A DNA stretch of 35,532 nt from an uncultured Gemmiger sp. GTDB lineage: Bacteria; Bacillota; Clostridia; Oscillospirales; Ruminococcaceae. Where the stretch lies: NCBI GenBank assembly GCA_949295035.1, contig CASFJO010000054.1, positions 1 to 35,532 on the forward strand, written 5' to 3'. The notes below the pieces were generated by a model, which was not told the DNA's origin, searched no databases, and saw only the letters and a list, made by a program, of their open reading frames with translations. The translations under genes and the position numbers were made by a program. This document shows positions 8,124 to 14,882 of this stretch, one piece after another (position 1 is the first letter of the stretch; each line of letters starts with the position of its first letter).

Positions 8124-9659
8124 TTATGCGACCGCAAGGTTTGCCAGGGAATAAAACACGCCGCTCACCGAGGCGCTCACGCCGGACACGTCCCGGCTGC
8201 AAACCACGGTGCCGTTCTGCCACACCAGCGGCACCAGCGGCATCAGATCGGCAAACGCCTGTTCCAGGGCGCCGGCGGCGGCCACGTCCAGGCGGAAGGC
8301 GTCCCGGGCGGCGGGCAGTTCCTCGTTCTGGGCGAGGCCCGCGCTGAGGGCCCCGCCGGGAAGAAACGGCGTTATATCCATATTATTATACAACTTAACT
8401 TCCCCGATGTACAGTTCAAATTGGCCGCTGAGCACCTGTTCCTTGTATTGATCGAAGTTGTCCTGCTCCACCACCTGCACATAGACCCCGGCCTCGCCCC
8501 ACTGCTGGCGCAGCAGATTCGCCGCGTACCGCTTGTATACGCTGCCGGTGTACACCAGCAGCTGTACCTCCAGCCGGGCGCCGTCGGCGTCGGCAAAGTA
8601 GCCGGTCATCGGGTCCAGCGTATAGCCCAGCGTACCCAGCAAAGCGCTCACCCCGTCCGGCTGGGGATCGGCGCTGATCGTCTGGGCGTCCCGCACGCAG
8701 GGGTAAAAGCTGTTGATGATGCCGGTGGCCGGATAGGCCCGGGCGTAAAAACTTTCCTGGGCCAGGGCCCGCCGGTCGATCAGGCGGCTCAGGGCCGTGC
8801 GCCCGGTGGCGGTAGCCAGCAAGGGCTTTTCGCCGGCGCTGTTCACCCCCAGATAGATCAGTTCGTTGGTGCGGTAAAAACTCTGCTGGCTGGTCATGCT
8901 GCCGGCGGCGTCGCTGTCGCTGATGGCGTCATACAGATTCACCGATCCCTGAGAAAAGCTGCTCACCAGTTCATCATAACCGGCCACCGGCCACAGCCGG
9001 ATCTCAGCCGGGCCCTCCCCCGCGCCGAAGGGCGCGCGCGGGTTGGCGACCAGTTGATCAGCCCCCTGGCCATAGGTGTACCGGCCGCTGGCGGTGGGAG
9101 AGGCCAGGGCGGTTTCGGCGGCTTTCATCACCGGGATATCGCACAGATAGGCGAAGAGACTGTCCGGCGCGGCAAGTTCCAGCACCACCAGCCCGTCCTG
9201 CACCCGCATGGCGGTCACGCCCGCGAACCGCCCGCCGTACATGGCGCTGGCCTGAGCCGCCTGCAGGCTGGCCAGGATGTCCTCGGCGGTAACGGCGGTG
9301 CCGTCCGCGAAGGTGCAGCCGCCCCGGGGCGTGATGACCACCTGATCGCCGGCGCTTACGATGCTCTGGGCCAGCCGGTATTCCAGATCCATCTCGGGGG
9401 TGATCTCCACCAGTTTTTCAAACACCAGCCCGGCGTTCTGTGCCACCAGCGAGGAGTTGACCCGATACGGATTGAATCCGTCGGATTCGGTGTAGCCGAT
9501 GCAGAGCATCCCGCCCGAACCGCCGTCTCCGGCGGGCACCTGCAGGGTGGTCTGCCCGCTGGAGGCAGGGGCGTCATCGGGGGCGGGCGCGGGGGCGCAT
9601 CCTGCCAGCAGCAGTGCGCAGCCGGCCAGCGCCAGCGCGCGGCGAAGAACGGGGCGCAT
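8124..9659 (-). CDS. Family 5 extracellular solute-binding lipoprotein
   Basis: This 511-residue secreted lipoprotein has Arg residues, a hydrophobic stretch and the lipobox LLAGC at about residues 17-21. The mature region has the family 5 (oligopeptide/nickel-binding DppA/OppA-like) pattern: GFNPYRVNSS, FADGTAVTAEDILASLQAA and an SRLIDRRALAQ segment. The ligand is probably a peptide but this is not readable. AAGGAAG precedes the ATG. Oddly, no ABC permease or ATPase gene is adjacent; instead it leads into yloU-fakA. It may share a transporter encoded elsewhere or act as a sensor or chaperone. A promoter with TGGTATAAT lies at about 9721. Confidence 0.9.
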   Translation of the reverse strand: MRPVLRRALALAGCALLLAGCAPAPAPDDAPASSGQTTLQVPAGDGGSGGMLCIGYTESDGFNPYRVNSSLVAQNAGLVFEKLVEITPEMDLEYRLAQSIVSAGDQVVITPRGGCTFADGTAVTAEDILASLQAAQASAMYGGRFAGVTAMRVQDGLVVLELAAPDSLFAYLCDIPVMKAAETALASPTASGRYTYGQGADQLVANPRAPFGAGEGPAEIRLWPVAGYDELVSSFSQGSVNLYDAISDSDAAGSMTSQQSFYRTNELIYLGVNSAGEKPLLATATGRTALSRLIDRRALAQESFYARAYPATGIINSFYPCVRDAQTISADPQPDGVSALLGTLGYTLDPMTGYFADADGARLEVQLLVYTGSVYKRYAANLLRQQWGEAGVYVQVVEQDNFDQYKEQVLSGQFELYIGEVKLYNNMDITPFLPGGALSAGLAQNEELPAARDAFRLDVAAAGALEQAFADLMPLVPLVWQNGTVVCSRDVSGVSASVSGVFYSLANLAVA

Positions 9660-9720
9660 GGGCGTTCACTTCCTTTTTTTGGCCTGCGGGAAGGCGCAAA
9701 ACGCCCCTCCCGGTCCTGCT

Positions 9721-9729
9721 ATTATACCA
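9721..9729 (-). promoter_or_regulatory. Promoter of the lipoprotein-yloU-fakA operon
   Basis: The minus strand reads TGGTATAAT, a consensus -10 with a TGn extension. The -35 region (TTCAAA or TTTTCA) is weak. It predicts a leader of about 55 bases. Confidence 0.6.
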
Positions 9730-9832
9730 CAGCCCGGCAGCCTTTGAAAAGCCGCGCGGGCCGCCCTGCCGCAAATGTGCGAAAAAATCATGGAGACGGG
9801 GGTTTTGTCATACCTTTTTCATAAAGAGGCGG

Positions 9833-9838
9833 TATAAT
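9833..9838 (+). promoter_or_regulatory. -10 box of the CBS-domain gene
   Basis: TATAAT stands in an AT-rich patch 59 bases before the start codon. The only TTGTCA nearby is 22 bases upstream, too far for a standard promoter, so the -35 is uncertain. Confidence 0.45.
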
Positions 9839-9896
9839 AAAATTACAAAATGGTTGCAATCCGCCAACCCCATCCTACCACAAGCGAGGCATTGCT

Positions 9897-10349
9897 ATGA
9901 ACCTGTTGTTCTTCCTTACCCCCAAGCAGGACGTGGCCTTTATCTACGACGATTTTACGCTGCGCCAGACCCTGGAGAAGATGGAGTACCACCGGTACTC
10001 CTCCATCCCGGTGCTCACCCGCCGGGGCGAATACGCGGGCACCATCACCGAGGGCGACCTGCTCTGGTACATCAAAAACCACATGGACCTTTCCTGCGAG
10101 CGGGCCGAGGATGTGCCGGTGTCGGCGGTGCCCCGCAAGCGGGACTACTTACCCGTGCCGGTGACCACCACCATGGACGAACTGGTGGCCGCCGCCATGA
10201 CCCAGAATTTTGTGCCGGTGGTGGACGACAAAAAGAGCTTTATCGGCCTGGTCAAGCGCAACAGCATCATCCAGTATTGCTACGACCGGGTGTGCGGCGG
10301 CGCGGCACGGGAGCCGCGGGCCGTCCGCGGCGAAAAGGCCCGCGCCTGA
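9897..10349 (+). CDS. CBS-domain pair protein
   Basis: This 150-residue cytoplasmic protein consists of two CBS motifs: one with SSIPVLTRRGEYAGTITEGDL and one with FVPVVDDKKSFIGLVKRNSI. CBS pairs bind adenosine nucleotides (AMP, ATP, SAM or c-di-AMP) and regulate partner proteins; standalone ones of this kind are often annotated AcuB/YkuL-like. No catalytic domain is fused. The start ATG at 9897 has GAGG at 8-9 bases. It is monocistronic: it has its own -10 box and ends at a strong terminator. Its C-terminal tail is rich in Arg and Ala. Confidence 0.88.
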   Translation: MNLLFFLTPKQDVAFIYDDFTLRQTLEKMEYHRYSSIPVLTRRGEYAGTITEGDLLWYIKNHMDLSCERAEDVPVSAVPRKRDYLPVPVTTTMDELVAAAMTQNFVPVVDDKKSFIGLVKRNSIIQYCYDRVCGGAAREPRAVRGEKARA

Positions 10350-10379
10350 TCGCCCCCCACCCGACAGCCCTGCCGCGCT

Positions 10380-10412
10380 GCGGGCCGCCGATGCGGCCCG
10401 CGTTTCTTTTTA
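10380..10412 (+). terminator. Terminator of the CBS-domain gene
   Basis: GCGGGCCGC (10380-10388) pairs perfectly with GCGGCCCGC (10393-10401) around a four-base loop, followed by GTTTCTTTTT. Confidence 0.88.
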
Positions 10413-10448
10413 ACCGGCTTGACGATCCGATTTATCGTACTCTGTTTC

Positions 10449-10457
10449 TGGTATACT
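10449..10457 (+). promoter_or_regulatory. Promoter of the 40-residue protein (extended -10)
   Basis: TGGTATACT is an extended -10 box. A TTGACG upstream is 27 bases away and so is unlikely to be its -35. Transcription from here would give an 80-base leader before the small gene. Confidence 0.55.
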
Positions 10458-10469
10458 GAGGGTGGAACA

Positions 10470-10521
10470 GGGGAGGACGCCTCCCCGAAACACACAACAG
10501 ACCCGGGCTTTGCGCGCCCGG
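10470..10521 (+). promoter_or_regulatory. Structured leader with two perfect stem-loops
   Basis: GGGGAGG (10470-10476) pairs with CCTCCCC (10480-10486) around ACG. CCGGGC (10503-10508) pairs with GCCCGG (10516-10521) around seven bases. Neither has a U run, so they are not terminators. They lie between the promoter and a tiny gene and may control its translation or mRNA stability. Confidence 0.45.
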
Positions 10522-10544
10522 AACAGAGAAAGGCGGCGTGCGGT

Positions 10545-10667
10545 ATGGATTGCGTGATTCGACAGGTGGCAGGGCATGTGGAGGTGTACAGCCGCAGCGG
10601 CGTGTTCCTGTTCTCGGCGGACTCCACCCGGGAGGCCATGCAGGAGCTGCGGGAGGAACTGGCGTGA
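10545..10667 (+). CDS. 40-residue conserved-looking small protein
   Basis: The ATG at 10545 has AAAGGCGG about 9 bases upstream and opens 40 codons with GC-rich third positions like the neighbouring genes. The sequence (MDCVIRQVAGHVEVYSRSG, then a FLFSADS turn and a helical EAMQELREEL end) predicts two or three beta-strands followed by a helix. The same frame is open farther upstream to 10419, but that ATG precedes the promoter. It has no membrane segment. Small beta-beta-alpha proteins of this type are common hypotheticals in clostridia; I cannot assign a function. Confidence 0.6.
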   Translation: MDCVIRQVAGHVEVYSRSGVFLFSADSTREAMQELREELA

Positions 10668-10733
10668 TTGTACGCCTGGCACAAGACCGGCGGCACGCCG
10701 AGCGCAGAGAACGAGGTATGCGGCAGACAGAAA

Positions 10734-10764
10734 GGCCCGGCCGCGCGATGGGCGCGGCCGGGCC
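10734..10764. terminator. Hairpin between the 40-residue gene and the GT8 gene
   Basis: A perfect 13-base inverted repeat (10734-10746 and 10752-10764) with a five-base loop lies 6 bases past the GT8 stop. On the minus strand it is followed by TTTCTGTCT, a poor U run. It probably ends both converging transcripts. Confidence 0.65.
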
Positions 10765-10770
10765 CCGGTT

Positions 10771-11562
10771 TCAGGCAAACTCGTAGTAAAAGGCGCCCAG
10801 CACGCCCCGATAGTGGGCCTTCCAGGGCTTGTTGCGGCCAAAATAGTGCACGATCACCGTATGGCGGCGCACCCATTCCAGGTCCCGTTTTGGGTTTCCG
10901 GGGGAGGCATTGTACAGCCGCAGGGTCCGGTCGCTCAGATTGTACAGCAGGCTGTCCATCAGTTTGACCCGATCCCCGTACAGGGCGGTCAGGATGTCCT
11001 GGTCCGGCAGCAGCAGCCGGTCGTACCGTTCGCTGGCATAGCGGCGGATCTGATCCATATCCACCACCGGGCGCAGCGCGTTCAGATCCATCATCAGCAC
11101 CCCGCTGTTGATGTAGGGCACGTCCTCGCCGGTGCCCAGCCGCAGCTGGTTGACCCGGGTGAGCAGCCGCCGGGTGTTGGTGCAGGCCATGAAGCAGGCC
11201 CCCTCAAAGGGCGCGTCGTAGAGCGGCCCCAGCGGGTTGATGACCACCGTGTCCACATCCAGATACAGGATGCGGTCCAGTTCGGGGGGCAGCAGCAGCG
11301 GCGCGGCCAGCCGGTAGTAGATCTGGCGGGGATACCGCTTGAACTCGGGAAATCCCTCAAACAGCCGCTCGTCCACCGGTACAAAGTGCAGCGCGGCCCG
11401 GTGGCCAAATTCCGATTCCAGCGTGTGGCAGGCCGCGGGGGAAAGCCCGGAGTGCAGCACATAGACCGAGTAGGCCGGCGCCCCGCCGTTCTTCAGGACA
11501 GAGCGCAGGCAGCTGCCCAGCAGCGGCAGAAACGACTGGTTGACGCTAAACAGCAGGTTCAT
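10771..11562 (-). CDS. Glycosyltransferase family 8 protein
   Basis: This 263-residue retaining glycosyltransferase transfers a sugar (glucose or galactose in most bacterial members) from a UDP-sugar. The metal-binding DxD is at Asp102-Val-Asp104 in ILYLDVDTVV, and the C-terminal HYFGRNKPWK matches the family's HxxGxxKPW motif. The N-terminus MNLLFSVNQSFLPLL is typical of the fold. GGAAAGGAAGG precedes the ATG. It stands alone rather than in a polysaccharide cluster, so the acceptor is unknown; cell-wall or lipoteichoic-type glycans are possible. The promoter probably includes TGGTATCCT at 11611-11619. Confidence 0.93.
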   Translation of the reverse strand: MNLLFSVNQSFLPLLGSCLRSVLKNGGAPAYSVYVLHSGLSPAACHTLESEFGHRAALHFVPVDERLFEGFPEFKRYPRQIYYRLAAPLLLPPELDRILYLDVDTVVINPLGPLYDAPFEGACFMACTNTRRLLTRVNQLRLGTGEDVPYINSGVLMMDLNALRPVVDMDQIRRYASERYDRLLLPDQDILTALYGDRVKLMDSLLYNLSDRTLRLYNASPGNPKRDLEWVRRHTVIVHYFGRNKPWKAHYRGVLGAFYYEFA

Positions 11563-11610
11563 GCGGACGCCTTCCTTTCCGGGCGGGCGGCAGGCCCGGC
11601 CGTTGTCAAC

Positions 11611-11619
11611 AGGATACCA
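11611..11619 (-). promoter_or_regulatory. Possible extended -10 promoter of the GT8 gene
   Basis: The minus strand reads TGGTATCCT about 50 bases before the GT8 ATG, in a short AT-rich gap. The -35 is not convincing. Confidence 0.4.
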
Positions 11620-11658
11620 CAGAATTGTGAATAAATTTAGCGTTTGGCGGCGACCGGT

Positions 11659-12537
11659 TCAGCGCCCCTGCCGGGCCAGCAGAGCGCCCAGATCCTCAAA
11701 GATGTCGTGGGGCAGCATGGCGTACTGGCTGCGGCGGGCGGCGCAGCGGTCGGCGGCCGCGCCGTGCAGCCACACCGCGCACACCGCCGCGGCCAGCGGG
11801 TCCGGGTCCTGGGCCAGCAGGGCGGTCAGCAGCCCGGCCAGCACGTCTCCGCTGCCGCCCCGGGCCAGCCCCGCGTTGCCGGTGGTGTTTTTATACACCT
11901 GCCCGTCCGGCCCGGCCACCAGGGTGCGGTGGCCCTTGAGCACCACCACGCAGCCGTTGGCCCGGGCATAGCCGGCGGCGATGCCCTCCCGGCCCGCCTC
12001 CACCTCGGCCACCGTCAGCCCGCACAGCCGTGCCATCTCCCCCGGGTGCGGGGTGATCACCAGCGGCGCCTCCACCGGACGGGGCAAAGATTCCATGGCG
12101 GCGGCCGCGTTCAGCGCGTCCGCGTCCAGCACCACCGCGCAGCCCGCCCCCGGCACAAGCAGTTCCACCAGGGCGGCGGTGTCCGGCGTGTTGCCCAGCC
12201 CGGGCCCAAGCAGCAGCGCGTCGCAGCCCCGGCTGGCCTCCAGGATGCGCTTGCCCGCCGCGCGGCTGATGCCGCCGGTCTGGGCGTCTTGGGGGCAGGG
12301 CAGGCAGACGCATTCCGGCAGCCGGGTCAGCACCCCTGCCAGCACCGTCTCGGTGGCGGCCAGGGTCACAAGCCCGGCCCCGCCCCGCAAAAGCCCTTCC
12401 GCCGCCAGGGCCGCCGCGCCCCGGTACCGGGCGCAGCCGGCCACCGCCAGCGCCTTGCCGTAGCTGCCCTTGTGGGTCTCCTGCCGGCGCGGGGGCAGCA
12501 TCTCCAGCACCATTTCCTCCGTGATCGCCTGCGCCAT
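11659..12537 (-). CDS. nnrD: ADP-dependent NAD(P)H-hydrate dehydratase
   Basis: This 292-residue metabolite-repair enzyme restores NAD(P)H from its hydrated form. It has the ribokinase-like fold and YjeF C-terminal motifs: HKGSYGKALAVAG near residue 22, LLGPGLGN, VLDADALN, VITPHPGEM, VLKGHRTLV, and NTTGNAGLARGGSGDVLAG, the nucleotide-binding and catalytic Asp segment. The NnrE epimerase domain often fused to it is absent, so that activity must be encoded elsewhere. AAAGGAGGG precedes the ATG closely. No terminator is visible after its stop, so transcription may continue into the GT8 gene. Confidence 0.94.
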   Translation of the reverse strand: MAQAITEEMVLEMLPPRRQETHKGSYGKALAVAGCARYRGAAALAAEGLLRGGAGLVTLAATETVLAGVLTRLPECVCLPCPQDAQTGGISRAAGKRILEASRGCDALLLGPGLGNTPDTAALVELLVPGAGCAVVLDADALNAAAAMESLPRPVEAPLVITPHPGEMARLCGLTVAEVEAGREGIAAGYARANGCVVVLKGHRTLVAGPDGQVYKNTTGNAGLARGGSGDVLAGLLTALLAQDPDPLAAAVCAVWLHGAAADRCAARRSQYAMLPHDIFEDLGALLARQGR

Positions 12538-12560
12538 AGAGCCCTCCTTTACAGTTCACA

Positions 12561-12598
12561 ACAAAACGCGGCGGAGCAAACCGGGTTCGCTCCGCCGC
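12561..12598 (-). terminator. Terminator after the aldo/keto reductase gene
   Basis: On the minus strand GCGGCGGAGC (12598-12589) pairs with GCTCCGCCGC (12577-12568), followed by GTTTTGTTGTG. It separates the reductase from nnrD; the nnrD ribosome binding site lies just beyond it. Confidence 0.8.
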
Positions 12599-12606
12599 CA
12601 AACGGT

Positions 12607-13614
12607 TTATTCGCCAAAATCCTCCGCGGCTTTGCGCATCATCCGCCGGATGGGCAGCTGATAGGGGCAGCGGGTCTCGCAGACGCCGCACTCCACACAT
12701 TCGCCGGCCTTGTGGGGCAGGCTGGCGTACCGGCTGCGGGCCCAGTCCCCCAGACCGTACCGGTTCAGGTACCCCGCGAACAGAAACACGTTGGGGATCG
12801 AGATGCCCGCGGTGCAGGGGGCGCAGTAGTTGCAGCGGCGGCAGAAGTTGGTGCCCAGTTCCTTGCGGATGGCCGCCATCTTCGCCTTCTCTTCCGCCGA
12901 CAGGGGAGAGCGGTCCTCGCAGGCGGCCAGGTTCTGGTCCAGTTCGGCCGGGTCGGCCATGCCGGGGATCACCACCGTCACGTTCGGGTTGGCCAGGATG
13001 AACCGCAGCGCCAGGGAGGCATCCTCGATGGCGCCGCCGGCCAGCGGCTTCATGGCGATGAAGGCCACCCCTTTTTCGGCGGCGCGGGCGATCAGCTCCT
13101 GCCCCTGCGTCTCCACGATGTTATAAGGGAACATGATGGTCTCGATCTCCTCATGCTCCAGCGCGGCGGCGAACACCTCAAGGGAGTGGGCGGTCAGGCC
13201 GATGTGGCCCACCCGTCCGTCCGCCCTGGCGGCCAGCAGCGCCTCCATCGCGCCGCCCGGGCCGAACACCGTTTCCATCTCCGCCAGGGAGGGGCTGTGG
13301 ATCTGGTACAGTTCCACGTGGTCGGTGCGCAGATTGGCCAGGCTGACGGCGATGTCCTTCTCCATCGCTTCCCGGGTGCGGGCCATCGACTTAGTGGCCA
13401 GCACGAACCGGTCCCGGATACCCTCCAGCGCGCCGCCCAGCCATTCCTCGCTGACGGTGTAGCCCCGGGCGGTGTCGATGTAATTGACGCCCGCGTCCGC
13501 CGCCTTGCGGATCAGGGCCTTTACGCCCGCGTCGTCGATGCGCTGGATGGGGATGCCGCCGAAGCCCATGCGGCGGATCTGCAGGCCGGTGCGGCCCAGC
13601 GTAACGGTTTCCAT
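12607..13614 (-). CDS. Aldo/keto reductase with C-terminal 4Fe-4S clusters
   Basis: This 335-residue cytoplasmic oxidoreductase has an N-terminal TIM-barrel AKR domain (FGGIPIQRI; NYIDTARGY with the Asp and Tyr of the tetrad; ATKSMA with Lys; VELYQIHSPS with His). A C-terminal region carries CRRCNYCAPC and CVECGVCETRCPYQLP, two cysteine clusters of ferredoxin type. Such fused proteins are common in anaerobes; the substrate is unknown and electrons may come from ferredoxin or NAD(P)H. The frame extends far upstream, but the ATG at 13614 begins the family's METVTLGRTGL and has AAGGGGG about 10 bases upstream. It follows the small membrane protein gene by 20 bases, probably as one transcript. 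Confidence 0.92.
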   Translation of the reverse strand: METVTLGRTGLQIRRMGFGGIPIQRIDDAGVKALIRKAADAGVNYIDTARGYTVSEEWLGGALEGIRDRFVLATKSMARTREAMEKDIAVSLANLRTDHVELYQIHSPSLAEMETVFGPGGAMEALLAARADGRVGHIGLTAHSLEVFAAALEHEEIETIMFPYNIVETQGQELIARAAEKGVAFIAMKPLAGGAIEDASLALRFILANPNVTVVIPGMADPAELDQNLAACEDRSPLSAEEKAKMAAIRKELGTNFCRRCNYCAPCTAGISIPNVFLFAGYLNRYGLGDWARSRYASLPHKAGECVECGVCETRCPYQLPIRRMMRKAAEDFGE

Positions 13615-13634
13615 AAATGCGGTTCCCCCTTGTG

Positions 13635-14162
13635 TCAGGCGGGGGCGACGGGCGCCACCGCTTCTTTTACATTCAACAGCAGATAGTAGATGATGGAGCC
13701 CCGCCGGCCAAAACCCGCCTCGATCTTGTACAGATACTGCCCGGCCTCGGCGGGGGCGATGAGGATGTTCGGGTAGGCGTCCGCCAAGGTCACGAAGGCG
13801 GATAGATCGCCCTCTTCCGAGCGGCTGACCCTGAGGGTGTCCGCCTTCAGGGAAAAGCCGATCTCCAGCTTGGCCCGGGACGGCACATCCACCGGGTAGG
13901 TGCGGCTGAGGATGTCCTCGGTGGTCCATACCGGGGTGTTGATCTCGGTGGAGGTGAAAAAGTTCCACTCATACCCGGCGCGGAACACCATCTCCGGCGA
14001 CAGCAACACCCCTTCGGTGGTGATCTGGATGGAGGGCAGAGCGGTCTCCGGGTCCTTCACGTCCAGATTCTCCTTGATGAACAGGGTGATGGCGGCGGCG
14101 GCGGCTAGCGCCAGGCCCCCCGCGATCAGCTTGCGCAGCACGATCTTGACCGTATAGTGCAC
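13635..14162 (-). CDS. Membrane-anchored protein of unknown function (GTG start)
   Basis: This 175-residue protein has one N-terminal membrane segment (LIAGGLALAAAAAITLFI) and an otherwise soluble, probably extracytoplasmic, beta-rich domain. I chose the GTG at 14162 because AAGGGGGGAG lies 6 bases upstream; an in-frame ATG at 14192 has no ribosome binding site. The sequence (TEGVLLSPEMVFRAGYEWNF, later a EAGQYLYKIEAGFG stretch) is not one I recognise. It may form a two-gene unit with the aldo/keto reductase. TATAAT at 14210-14215 on this strand is a candidate promoter element. Confidence 0.75.
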   Translation of the reverse strand: MHYTVKIVLRKLIAGGLALAAAAAITLFIKENLDVKDPETALPSIQITTEGVLLSPEMVFRAGYEWNFFTSTEINTPVWTTEDILSRTYPVDVPSRAKLEIGFSLKADTLRVSRSEEGDLSAFVTLADAYPNILIAPAEAGQYLYKIEAGFGRRGSIIYYLLLNVKEAVAPVAPA

Positions 14163-14209
14163 GGTATACTCCCCCCTTGAGGCCGACGGCATAAAAATTT
14201 CCAGTTTTC

Positions 14210-14215
14210 ATTATA
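14210..14215 (-). promoter_or_regulatory. -10 box for the membrane protein/AKR unit
   Basis: A perfect TATAAT on the minus strand lies 48 bases before the GTG start. The -35 is weak. It sits about 50 bases from a divergent extended -10 for mscL. Confidence 0.45.
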
Positions 14216-14263
14216 AACGATTGCCCGGCAAAAATCCAGCACATGGAACGGCCTTGACAGGGT

Positions 14264-14272
14264 GTGGTACAC
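14264..14272 (+). promoter_or_regulatory. Possible mscL promoter (extended -10)
   Basis: TGGTACACT resembles an extended -10. A perfect TTGACA at 14253-14258 is only 8 bases upstream and so cannot be its -35 in the usual geometry. The leader to mscL would be about 95 bases. Confidence 0.4.
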
Positions 14273-14372
14273 TGAAAGCACATCGTTTGCGCAAGCCGTA
14301 TCGCGCGGGCGGGTCGGACCGCTGGCCGCCGCCGTGCGGACCGGCCGGCGAAGAAAGGGGACGGGTGGGCGT

Positions 14373-14831
14373 ATGAAGAAGATAGCGGCCGAATTCAAAA
14401 CTTTTGTATTGCGGGGCAACGTGCTGGACCTGGCGGTGGGCGTGATCATCGGCGGCGCGTTCCAGAAGATCGTCAATTCGCTGGTCAACGACGTGATCAT
14501 GCCGGTGGTCACGCTGGTCACCGGCGGGGTGGATTTCACCAGCCATTTCCTGGCGCTGGACGGGGCGCGGTACCCGGATCTGGCGGCCGCCCAGGCCGCC
14601 GGCGCGCCGGTGCTCTGCTACGGGGCCTTTATCACCCAGGTCATCGACTTTCTGCTGATGGCGCTGGTGATCTTTGCGCTGGTCAAGGGGATGAATACCC
14701 TGGCCGCGCGAACCATCAAAAAAAAGGAGAGCGAAACGGCGGTCACCCAAAAGAGCTGCCCCTATTGCCTGAGCAAGATCCCTCTCAAGGCCACCCGTTG
14801 CCCCTGCTGCACCAGCCGGCTGGAGGAATGA
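14373..14831 (+). CDS. mscL: Large-conductance mechanosensitive channel MscL with zinc-ribbon tail
   Basis: This 152-residue inner-membrane channel opens under membrane tension to release osmolytes on hypo-osmotic shock. The N-terminus MKKIAAEFKTFVLRGNVLDL, first helix AVGVIIGGAFQKIVNSLVND, periplasmic loop and second helix (VIDFLLMALVIFALVKGMN) match MscL. The C-terminus adds CPYC and CPCC separated by ten residues, a zinc-ribbon-like unit in place of the usual cytoplasmic helix end. AAAGGGG lies upstream of the ATG at 14373. The frame is open further upstream without a ribosome binding site. It ends at a strong terminator shared with the convergent symporter gene. Confidence 0.95.
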   Translation: MKKIAAEFKTFVLRGNVLDLAVGVIIGGAFQKIVNSLVNDVIMPVVTLVTGGVDFTSHFLALDGARYPDLAAAQAAGAPVLCYGAFITQVIDFLLMALVIFALVKGMNTLAARTIKKKESETAVTQKSCPYCLSKIPLKATRCPCCTSRLEE

Positions 14832-14844
14832 GCGGACCGAAACG

Positions 14845-14878
14845 AACAAAAAAGCCGCCCGGCCGGGCGGCTTTTTTT
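14845..14878. terminator. Bidirectional terminator between mscL and the AGCS symporter
   Basis: AAAAAAGCCGCCCGG (14848-14862) pairs with CCGGGCGGCTTTTTTT (14863-14878). It is a symmetrical hairpin with A and T runs and serves both converging genes. Confidence 0.9.
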
Positions 14879-14882
14879 CGGT

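Noticed and set aside
10419-10457. TTGACG and TATACT as a promoter pair for the 40-residue gene
   Set aside because: The spacer is 27 bases, too long; the -10 with its TGG extension is kept without that -35.
14253-14272. TTGACA followed by TACACT as a consensus mscL promoter
   Set aside because: The spacer is only 8 bases, half the required length. Only the extended -10 reading is kept, at low confidence.
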